Below, piece after piece: positions 46,117-52,817 of a stretch of DNA of 64,000 nucleotides. Numbering within the stretch: the first letter of the stretch is position 1; each line of letters starts with the position of its first letter. Origin of the DNA: Labilibacter marinus (GTDB lineage Bacteria; Bacteroidota; Bacteroidia; Bacteroidales; Marinilabiliaceae); contig NZ_LXYE02000054.1 of the NCBI RefSeq assembly GCF_001659685.2, positions 34,524 to 98,523 on the forward strand, written 5' to 3'. The translations under genes and the position numbers were made by a program. Under the pieces are notes generated by a model that had not been told where the DNA came from, did not search any database, and saw only the letters and a program-made list of their open reading frames with translations.

Positions 46117-46800
46117 ATGGGCAATATCGTTAAACAACAACATACTCTATAGAATAAATGGATAGAATCAAGAGGATATGATAATTTTACTTTTGATGGC
46201 ATATTAAACTACAAGAAGTGGGAGCAGTCTACGCCAAAAATCATGTTTCTTTTGAAAGAATCAGCAGACGATTTTACTCAAATTGCAGAAAAAGATATTG
46301 ACATAACTTCTGGAAATGGCAGTCATTTCTGGTGGAATATCTGTTACTGGAAATATGTGATCAATAGTATTTACAATGGAAAGCGTTGTGAATTTATGGA
46401 TAAAAATGAACTGCCTGAAGTTAAGTTTAATCAGAACATACTTGATGATATAGCATATGTAAATATTAAAAAGAAATGTGATAACAAGACAAAATCGAAT
46501 GATGGAGAAATATTTAGTTTTGCAATCGAAGATAAAGAATTGTTAATTGAACAAATTGAGTTAATAAACCCAAACATAGTACTTTGTAATCACATAACTT
46601 TCCGGTCATATTGCCATTTGTATGGAGATGAAATTGAAAAGCTGAATGAAGTATGCTATAAGCATAATGATCGATTAATTTTAAACTTTAGACACCCAAG
46701 TTATTTCCAAATTAAAGGTGGTAGAAAAACTCATTTTAGTGATTTGAAAAGTGCTCTACTTGATAAAAATGCCTTAGATTTATTTAATTGGACGAAATGA
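46117..46800 (+). pseudogene. Uracil-DNA-glycosylase-like gene with in-frame amber
   Basis: The homologous-looking frame runs from ATG 46117, reads MGNIVKQQHTL, meets TAG at 46150-46152, and continues without break through WIESRGYDNFTFDGILNYKK to the annotated end. No ATG, GTG or TTG occurs between the TAG and the ATG at 46243, so either a shortened protein (185 aa) is made from 46243 or the gene is disrupted. The downstream sequence (FLLKESADDF, FWWNICYWKYVI, AYVNIKKK, INPNIVLCNHITF, NFRHPSYF) resembles a family-4-like uracil-DNA glycosylase fold. The function is not proven. It lies 26 bp before the membrane Cys3His-repeat gene. Confidence 0.55.
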
Positions 46801-46826
46801 TTTAATAAATAAAATAAACATCAAAT

Positions 46827-48263
46827 ATGACCATTTTAAAAGCTTTCACACTTTGGCTTTTCGGCTTATTGGCAATAATAAATGGATTCTTTTACTTAAT
46901 TGAGGATACATCAAATGAGATAAGAGGTCTTGCATTAGTTTTTATACTGATGGGGATTTATACAGTTCCTTGGGTAAGAAAGAGGCTGAGATTCAATATC
47001 AAACCTCCTATTCATATATTTATTTATGTATGTATAATGTTCATTATTCAAGAACTTGACTCCGTAAATAGAACTAGTGTTGAGATTGTTTCAAGTGTTA
47101 ATGCAACTACTTTAAATGTTAGAGAAGGTGCAGGTACAGATTATCCTGTTGTCTTTATATTGGAAAAGGGTGATACTGTAAAAGTAGTTTCAGCGCAAGA
47201 AGGTTGGTCTGAAATATCACTTGAGAATAGAAGTAATGGTTTTGTAGCTAGTAAATATATTCAAACAAAGAAAAACACTAAAACTGTTTGGTGGCGTTGG
47301 ATTGTTTATATTACTGGAGCAGTTTTTCTATTAAGGAAACTATTTATAAGAAAAAGAAGTTACTCTTCTGATACGTTCAGTAATTTTGATTATGCTTCAG
47401 ATGCCTCAAATAAAGTTGATGACCAATCAAGTATCAATAATCAGGATACAGATTTTGGAAATCACCACCATTCAACAAATGTGAATTCTAAAAGCTCATC
47501 AAGGAGTTATTCTACATCGCAAAAGGAAAAAATTGTAGATAATGAAAGCACTGTTGAAAAAGAAGTAGTTTTTTATTGCAAATTCTGTGGAAAAAATGAT
47601 TCTTCCATAAGTTCTTTAACATCGAGTTCTTGTAGGTACAGTTCTAATGGAAAGCATCAACCATACGAAGGGAAAGATTCACTTAAATTTTGTTGTAAAT
47701 ATTGTGGCAAAGAGGATGCAACGATTAGTTCATTGACATCAGGAGCATGTAGGAATAATTCAAGTGGTAAGCATAAGCCATATATTGGGGAATCTAATCA
47801 TATATTTTTCTGTAAATATTGTGGTAAGAAGGATTCTACCATAAGTTCTTTAACATCGAGTTCTTGTAGGTACAGTCCCAATAGAAAGCATCAACCGTAT
47901 GAAGGTAAGGGTGAAACTGAATTTTTCTGTGAATATTGCGGTAAAAAAGACGCTACTATAAGCTCATTAACATCTGGATCATGTAGGGTTAATCCAGAAG
48001 GTCAACATCAACCGTATATCGGCGAAATTGCAAAAGAATATTACTGTAAATATTGTGGGAAAAGTGACTCAACTATTAGTTCATTAACATCAAGTACTTG
48101 TAGAATAAGTCCATTAGGAAAACATCAGCCTTATGGTGGAAAAGTTCAAAGTAAATATTCCTGCAAATATTGTGGAAAAAATGATTCTACAATTAGTTCA
48201 CTTACTTCCAGTTTTTGCCGAAATAGTCCTCATGGAAAACACCAACCTATTGAGGATTATTAA
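46827..48263 (+). CDS. Membrane SH3 protein with six Cys3His repeats
   Basis: This 478-aa protein has two N-terminal membrane helices (about 5-25 and 35-50, with a third near 65-80), an SH3b domain (about 88-145, VNATTLNVREGAG... and KVVSAQEGWSEI), a further helix (WWRWIVYITGAVFLLRKLF) and a Ser-rich linker. From residue 249 to the end there are six tandem 39-residue repeats, each with C-x2-C-x14-C-x7-H (CKYCGKxDxTISSLTSSxCR...GKHQPY). The Cys3His pattern suggests zinc binding. No catalytic domain is present. Its topology puts the repeats on one membrane side, probably cytoplasmic (inference). It lies between the glycosylase-like gene and a DUF559-like nuclease. Confidence 0.8.
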   Translation: MTILKAFTLWLFGLLAIINGFFYLIEDTSNEIRGLALVFILMGIYTVPWVRKRLRFNIKPPIHIFIYVCIMFIIQELDSVNRTSVEIVSSVNATTLNVREGAGTDYPVVFILEKGDTVKVVSAQEGWSEISLENRSNGFVASKYIQTKKNTKTVWWRWIVYITGAVFLLRKLFIRKRSYSSDTFSNFDYASDASNKVDDQSSINNQDTDFGNHHHSTNVNSKSSSRSYSTSQKEKIVDNESTVEKEVVFYCKFCGKNDSSISSLTSSSCRYSSNGKHQPYEGKDSLKFCCKYCGKEDATISSLTSGACRNNSSGKHKPYIGESNHIFFCKYCGKKDSTISSLTSSSCRYSPNRKHQPYEGKGETEFFCEYCGKKDATISSLTSGSCRVNPEGQHQPYIGEIAKEYYCKYCGKSDSTISSLTSSTCRISPLGKHQPYGGKVQSKYSCKYCGKNDSTISSLTSSFCRNSPHGKHQPIEDY

Positions 48264-48274
48264 CCCTATTATAA

Positions 48275-48417
48275 TATGAACTCTACAAAAAAATAGTTGT
48301 CGATGGATACTGATTGGTAAAAGAAGTAAAGCAGAGCATCCTCACTATTCATTATATTTAGGAAATGATTCAGATTTGAAGGATTTTAATATTGATAAAT
48401 ACGTAACTAAAATTTAA
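48275..48417 (+). pseudogene. Frameshifted mini-gene with an A7 run
   Basis: ATG AAC TCT ACA AAA AAA TAG starts here. The other frame, entered by losing one A of the seven-A run, reads NSCRWILIGKRSKAEHPHY and continues to a stop at 48415-48417, one base before the ATG of the DUF559-like gene. The reconstructed product is a 47-aa basic peptide. Programmed slippage on the A7 run is an alternative to mutation. No family is recognised. Confidence 0.4.
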
Positions 48418-48418
48418 T

Positions 48419-49066
48419 ATGGCAACAAATAACAATCCAGTAAAAATTGAACTAGTAAAAAAAGACGAATACAAAATATCCATAAAGCTTGATAATTGGG
48501 AGGTTTCGAAAATTGTATCAGAAAAAGCGTTAACAGATATCACGAATCAAATTAATGATGCAACAGGTTTATCTAGGATTTCAGATACATTTAACTGTTC
48601 TGGTGAGGAAGCTCAAATAATAAAAAAGTTTTGGGATAAGCAGAGTAACTGGAAAATGTGTAATGCATGCAAGTTTAAATGGAAAGAATGCTATTCATGC
48701 ATTGTTACTTGCGATAGTCCACTAGAAAGAAACCTTTTGTTAGAACTGCGGAAAAACGAAATTGAAGTTGTCATGCAACGTAGATTTAACAAAGATGGTA
48801 GTTTCTATGAGTTTCCTAAAGAGATTGACTTTGATACCATATTAACTATTCCTGATTTCTATATTGAACAGGATGAGGTAAAGCTTTGTATCTATGCCGA
48901 TGGTCATACTTATCACAACGTAACCGAAAAGCAGGCATTAAGAGATCGTAACATTGATAGAGAATTACAGCGTTTAGGATTCGTTGTTCTTCGTTATACT
49001 GGTCAAGAGATACGAAAAGACTGTGGCTTGGTTGTGGAGAATATTATGAATAATCTTAAAGAATAA
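48419..49066 (+). CDS. DUF559-like nuclease with Cys cluster
   Basis: This is a 215-aa protein. The C-terminal half (about 105-215) has the Vsr/DUF559 PD-(D/E)xK layout: DSPLERNLLLELRKNEI, IPDFYIEQDEVKLCIYADGHTYHN and LQRLGFVVLRYTGQEI. The acid after the beta strand reads IYADG, so the usual Glu is Tyr while Asp is kept. A Cys cluster (CNACKFKWKECYSC, plus a further C) sits at about 77-98 and may bind zinc. The N-terminal 70 residues are of unknown fold. It is the last gene of the 46117-49066 set and is followed by a terminator-like hairpin. Confidence 0.75.
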   Translation: MATNNNPVKIELVKKDEYKISIKLDNWEVSKIVSEKALTDITNQINDATGLSRISDTFNCSGEEAQIIKKFWDKQSNWKMCNACKFKWKECYSCIVTCDSPLERNLLLELRKNEIEVVMQRRFNKDGSFYEFPKEIDFDTILTIPDFYIEQDEVKLCIYADGHTYHNVTEKQALRDRNIDRELQRLGFVVLRYTGQEIRKDCGLVVENIMNNLKE

Positions 49067-49078
49067 GGAAATTAAATT

Positions 49079-49111
49079 ATTGCAGGTGATTTATTATCAA
49101 TTACCTGCAAT
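49079..49111. terminator. Hairpin between convergent genes
   Basis: ATTGCAGGT (49079-49087) pairs with ACCTGCAAT (49103-49111). It serves the DUF559-like gene and the minus-strand gene ending at 49116. Confidence 0.65.
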
Positions 49112-49115
49112 ATTA

Positions 49116-49415
49116 TTAAAAAACTATATCTTTCAAATAACCAAGGGAGTATATACACCAACCCCACGGAATATCTTTTGTGGAGTTTGAAGCGTGGATC
49201 TCTTCCCCATCAATGCAACTGTTCATCTTAAGGTAAATATATTCACCATTCCTGCTAATTTCGTTAAGAACAACTGGGATGATACCTGTATCTTGGACAA
49301 AGAGTAGTTTCTGACCTACAGAGACCATTTTCTGTTTGGTGTGAATATTATCGAAATCAAGAATCATCTCATCAAATGATTCGATACAGCCATTAATGCA
49401 ATAAGTATTTTTCAT
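49116..49415 (-). CDS. Hypothetical protein, 99 aa
   Basis: This is a 99-aa protein from the ATG at 49415 (a longer frame reaches 49493). Beta-rich sequence with GQKLLFVQDTGIIPVVLNEI and a C-terminal WGWCIYSLGYL. Three or more Cys residues are present. No family is recognised. It is convergent with the DUF559-like gene. Confidence 0.5.
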   Translation of the reverse strand: MKNTYCINGCIESFDEMILDFDNIHTKQKMVSVGQKLLFVQDTGIIPVVLNEISRNGEYIYLKMNSCIDGEEIHASNSTKDIPWGWCIYSLGYLKDIVF

Positions 49416-49510
49416 CTTAGTTTTTATATATAAATACTGAGGTATTTGTTTTGGGACAGAGATGGACAATACTTTTTTTAATGGGAGATACAATTACAAT
49501 AGGTAGGGTT

Positions 49511-49593
49511 GTACAATCTACTTAAAATGTGGCATTGACCGTACAATGGGGGATACTATCGTATCCGATGCCCCACCCCGGGGGAGGGGGTGG
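49511..49593. other. GC-rich double hairpin, possible oriT
   Basis: This GC island sits in AT-rich DNA within the 436-bp gap before the next gene. GTACAAT occurs at 49511-49517 and 49541-49547. GGATAC-TATC-GTATCC (49551-49566) is a perfect hairpin. CCACCCC (49573-49579) pairs with GGGGTGG (49587-49593). Hairpins flanking a short G-rich tract are typical of transfer origins. No relaxase gene is in the element, so this is only a candidate. The 69-codon frame starting at 49529 is not accepted as a gene. Confidence 0.35.
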
Positions 49594-49850
49594 TACTTTA
49601 TATACCAAGGGGTGCAACATGAAGATTTTTTTCAAAAGAAAAATTCCTGAAATATTATTTCGGTTGCCCAATTTTCAAGTAGCTAAAAATTTTGAGAAAA
49701 TAAATTGTGAATTCCGGAAGTGTGATTTTATAAAATAATATAAAAATGAGTGTTTGTAGCCTTTAACGATATTGATGGGACAGGAATTTTGGATATGATT
49801 TATGTGGAAGATGATTAAGTTTGTAGCTTGTTAATTTAAAATGGAAATCG

Positions 49851-50201
49851 ATGTATAACCTTTGGGAAGATGTAGTAACTGTAGCTGATTCTGCTGTGCA
49901 TGATGGGTTATCATTCGGTGAGAAAGAGTTATGCTCGAAGTATGTTGTTCTCACATTTGACGATCGATATCGGATTGTTCTGCGAGCTGAAATTAGTTAT
50001 AGTTCGGATAGAGGTGAGTTTTATTACAGAGATTTGATTTTAAATCAAGAACACCGAACACCATTAAAGGAACAACTTGGTATTTTAAATGAGCTTCCTG
50101 AGCAAGGATTACAGGTTGGGAGGATTGTGACCGGTAATTACGAATTTCATTATCATACGATCGATACCTTTATTTGGGTGAGCGAGGTTGTGAAGAGGTA
50201 G
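49851..50201 (+). CDS. Hypothetical protein, 116 aa
   Basis: This soluble 116-aa protein (VLTFDDRYRIVLRAEISYSS, then FYYRDLILNQEHR, GNYEFHYHTIDTFIWV) has a beta-rich pattern and no recognised family. Its reality is supported by a terminator hairpin 82 bp after the stop. It is not near genes of clear function apart from the integrase, which is convergent. Confidence 0.55.
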   Translation: MYNLWEDVVTVADSAVHDGLSFGEKELCSKYVVLTFDDRYRIVLRAEISYSSDRGEFYYRDLILNQEHRTPLKEQLGILNELPEQGLQVGRIVTGNYEFHYHTIDTFIWVSEVVKR

Positions 50202-50282
50202 GTGTTGATTATTCAATTTAATTGTTTTAAATTGATAGTAAGATATGATTTAGGATGATTATCGATTTGGGAATCGGTAGGA

Positions 50283-50311
50283 AGCACATCATTAGTTTGG
50301 TGTGCTTTTTA
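50283..50311 (+). terminator. Terminator after the 116-aa gene
   Basis: AAGCACA (50283-50289) pairs with TGTGCTT (50301-50307), followed by TTTATAT. Confidence 0.65.
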
Positions 50312-50366
50312 TATATTATTCAGATAAAACATTAGTAATTTTATTGGGACGTTGTCATTTTTACAA

Positions 50367-51716
50367 TTACTCTTCTAAATTATTCCAAGCTTTCTTTTGG
50401 TCGGATACGCTAGATTTTTTTGTGTAATATTTTGTCATAGTATCAAGTGATTTATGACCACTATACGCTTGAACTTGTTTAATATTACCTTTAAAAGTGT
50501 CGTTTAAGTTATTGTGTATTGCGTATCGCCTAAAGGCATGACTCGTAATTAATTCCGAAACTTTACCTTTTTGTACGATTGTTTCACCATTAACATAAGT
50601 ATTGTAATATTCAACTTCACGATTTAAACCACATAATTTAGCATAGTCTTTCAGGTATTGGTCGTATTTACTGGTCTTTTCTAGAAATTTTCCCCACCAT
50701 AAAAAACCATCTTCATTAGCATTTTTAACTAACTTTTTAAGCTCATTAATAACTTCTGGCATTTTATTATTTTTAATAACAACATCTCTGTAATCCGAAT
50801 TGCTTTTTTTATCGTAAACTTTTATAACCGTAAATTCAGGATCAGAAAAATCGATATGTTGTTTTTTTATGGTCTTGTTATCACTAATTCGTAAAGATAA
50901 CAAGGTGTTTATTTTAATTATTGATTGAAATGTTTTGTAAATTATTCTTCGTATTCGTGGGTTTCCTTTTTTACCTCTTATTGTATCATCATCAATACTA
51001 TCAATATCAAAATTTATTAAAATTTTCACTTCTTCATCTATCAATGTTAACTGCTCTTTTTCGTTTTTTAAAGAAGGAATTTTTTCCTGAAGTAGAGGTA
51101 ATCCTCTTGTTTTATAAATCTTATTAAGAAACCTCTTTGTAGTGGTTAATTTATTCACCATCGTATTGAATAGCTCAGTTGAATTAAATTGAAGTATATA
51201 GTTCTTGTATTCGGTTAAAATCCTTCTGTCATCAATAATATGGTAAAATCCTTTATAAATGAAGTCAGGGCATAAATAAAGAAACTTTTTAAAATGCTTT
51301 AGGTTAGAACCGTATTGTCTGGATGATGTTGGTTTTGTACCGAGCAAAAATCTATTTTCCCAATAATCAAAACTATCCGCAGGGTCTTTATCTTCTTCAA
51401 AAATTTCACCTACTTCAAATTTTTTAAAAGTTTCAATCGAACACACCCCTTTACGATTTCTAATAGATTCAATTGTAAGTTTAAATTGGTCAAAAATTTC
51501 ATAAAGCTTCTTTGCAGTTTGCCCCTTTAGTTTTTCATATTTTAGTAATTGAAATTCTGATTCTAATAAAAATTGCTTTGTGGTTTTGGTTGCTCTAAAT
51601 GATTTACCATCTAAGCTGTAATTGTAACGAATAAATATTTCGAAAGTGCCATCTTCTTTTATATCGTTTTTTTTGCGGTAGAAGGATAAGTTACCAAAAT
51701 TTAAATGTTTGCCCAT
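50367..51716 (-). CDS. Tyrosine integrase of the element
   Basis: This is a 449-aa site-specific integrase with an N-terminal arm-type DNA-binding region (MGKHLNFGNLSFYRKKNDIKEDG), a SAM-like core-binding domain (about 110-210) and a C-terminal catalytic domain with Arg in LLSLRISD, Lys in VYDKKSNSDYRD, the H-x-x-R in TSHAFRRYA, His in AYSGHKSLDT and the nucleophile Tyr in MTKYYT. The ATG at 51716 is chosen over a TTG at 51734. It lies just inside the right end, and its promoter overlaps the GTTGCAAA boxes, so it is the likely integrase of the 19-kb element and may regulate itself. Confidence 0.92.
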   Translation of the reverse strand: MGKHLNFGNLSFYRKKNDIKEDGTFEIFIRYNYSLDGKSFRATKTTKQFLLESEFQLLKYEKLKGQTAKKLYEIFDQFKLTIESIRNRKGVCSIETFKKFEVGEIFEEDKDPADSFDYWENRFLLGTKPTSSRQYGSNLKHFKKFLYLCPDFIYKGFYHIIDDRRILTEYKNYILQFNSTELFNTMVNKLTTTKRFLNKIYKTRGLPLLQEKIPSLKNEKEQLTLIDEEVKILINFDIDSIDDDTIRGKKGNPRIRRIIYKTFQSIIKINTLLSLRISDNKTIKKQHIDFSDPEFTVIKVYDKKSNSDYRDVVIKNNKMPEVINELKKLVKNANEDGFLWWGKFLEKTSKYDQYLKDYAKLCGLNREVEYYNTYVNGETIVQKGKVSELITSHAFRRYAIHNNLNDTFKGNIKQVQAYSGHKSLDTMTKYYTKKSSVSDQKKAWNNLEE

Positions 51717-51800
51717 AATTTTATTAGTTTTCAATTATGACAACCAAATTAAGTAAATGGAATAATTTAAAATATATGACCTATTAATTTGGGTGCAACG

Positions 51801-51862
51801 GTTGCAAATTTTGGTTGCAAAATACGAAAAAAATGATAATTAGTTGCAAATTTAGTTGCAAA
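51801..51862. repeat. GTTGCAAA boxes, right end
   Basis: GTTGCAAA occurs at 51801, 51814, 51843 and 51855, as two pairs spaced 13 and 12 bp, between the integrase start and the right att copy at 51941. The pair spacing is the same as at the left end. Confidence 0.7.
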
Positions 51863-51940
51863 ATATTCGGAGTCTATAATTGTAATGTATTACTATATAG
51901 AGTTTTGCTATTTTTGTGAAATGTTTAAAATCAACAGTAT

Positions 51941-51960
51941 AAAATTAATAGAATTTAATT
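51941..51960. repeat. Right attachment-site repeat
   Basis: AAAATTAATAGAATTTAATT, identical to 32892-32911. It overlaps the final codons (Ile-Lys-Phe-Tyr) and stop of the foldase gene at 51945, so integration kept that gene's end intact. Confidence 0.85.
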
Positions 51961-52802
51961 ACTTTTTGTTTTAATCCTTCATCATATAATTCATCTCCAA
52001 GATTTTGAATGAATTCCAGACGTTTTTTATTGAGTAAGATAGCCTTGATTTTATCCTCTACATAGTTAACAGGTGCTACTTCTTCCATTTTATGGTAAGC
52101 TCTAATAGATACCAAATAATGAGAAGTGCTATCTTTAGTTTCGTAAAATTTATTGTAATCCAAAAATTGAGGATGATTAGGCATTGGCTTGGGTAATAGC
52201 TCCGAAATTTCGTGTAGCGCTACCCATCTGTCCAAAAAGTTATCAAATTTTTGAGCATTTTGATAACAGTATTCCTCTAGGCGTATATAATCCTCTGGAT
52301 TTTCAGAACGATACCATTGCTTAAGCTTGTTAAGCTTTGGTGCATTTAGCGGAACCTTAATAAATATACCTTGTATGATATGTTCATTCAGCTTAAAGTT
52401 GACACTCATTTCGTTGTAATAAGCCTCAATCTCTTGAGTGGTAATCAACGGAGTGTATTTTTGCAACATCAGCTTTTGCTGATATTTATGAATCAATAAA
52501 GAAGCTCTATAATCGTTTAATATTTGCTCTAAATCCTTTTCTTCGGGAGTTAAATTAAGCTCAGCTTTACGCAGCAATAGTTGCGATTTAACCCAGCGAT
52601 TAATGTAGTTCTGTGTAAAAGCTACGCTGTCATTCTTACTTAAGTTATGCGGTATCGCTTTTTCTAAATCGCTCAATGTTAGTATACGATCATCCACTTT
52701 TGCAAGAGGTTTAGATACTTCCTCCTGTGAAACAGTTTTACACGAAAACAAGCAAGCTAATGTTGCTATCGTTAATAAAGATAATCGAAATAGGGTACGC
52801 AT
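51945..52802 (-). CDS. PpiC-associated lipoprotein (foldase partner)
   Basis: This 285-aa lipoprotein has lipobox LFSC and Cys21. The SurA/PpiD-like N-terminal region is present (PLAKVDDRILTLSDLEKAIP and YINRWVKSQLLLRKAELNL), but no parvulin motif is visible, so it is probably a chaperone-like partner. It starts 15 bp after the stop of the two-parvulin gene at 52818 and once preceded the SurA-like gene now at 31517. Its last codons are made of the element's right attachment repeat. Confidence 0.8.
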   Translation of the reverse strand: MRTLFRLSLLTIATLACLFSCKTVSQEEVSKPLAKVDDRILTLSDLEKAIPHNLSKNDSVAFTQNYINRWVKSQLLLRKAELNLTPEEKDLEQILNDYRASLLIHKYQQKLMLQKYTPLITTQEIEAYYNEMSVNFKLNEHIIQGIFIKVPLNAPKLNKLKQWYRSENPEDYIRLEEYCYQNAQKFDNFLDRWVALHEISELLPKPMPNHPQFLDYNKFYETKDSTSHYLVSIRAYHKMEEVAPVNYVEDKIKAILLNKKRLEFIQNLGDELYDEGLKQKVIKFY

Positions 52803-52817
52803 GTTATGTTGTTTGAT

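Larger units (their letters stand above)
32892..51960. mobile_element. 19-kb integrative element splitting a foldase operon
   Basis: The element lies between perfect 20-bp direct repeats (32892-32911 and 51941-51960), a span of 19,049 bp plus one repeat. A tyrosine integrase gene sits just inside the right end, and paired GTTGCAAA boxes lie inside both ends. Removing the element would put the PpiC-associated gene (stop at 51945) about 20 bp before the SurA-like start at 32875, restoring a tight three-gene operon. Cargo includes a Rep-like protein with iterons, a two-component system, Por-secreted proteins, an XRE switch, a second small integrase and a putative defence-like module. No relaxase, VirB/Tra proteins or phage structural genes were recognised, so it is best called an integrative or mobilisable island. 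Confidence 0.85.

Noticed and set aside
49529..49738. 69-codon plus-strand ORF
   Set aside because: It runs through the GC-rich hairpin block, gives a low-complexity GGGGG stretch, and has no protein-like features.
50367..51716. Element as an intact prophage
   Set aside because: No capsid, portal, terminase or tail genes were seen; the tail-fibre-like protein at 41376 is an exported surface protein.
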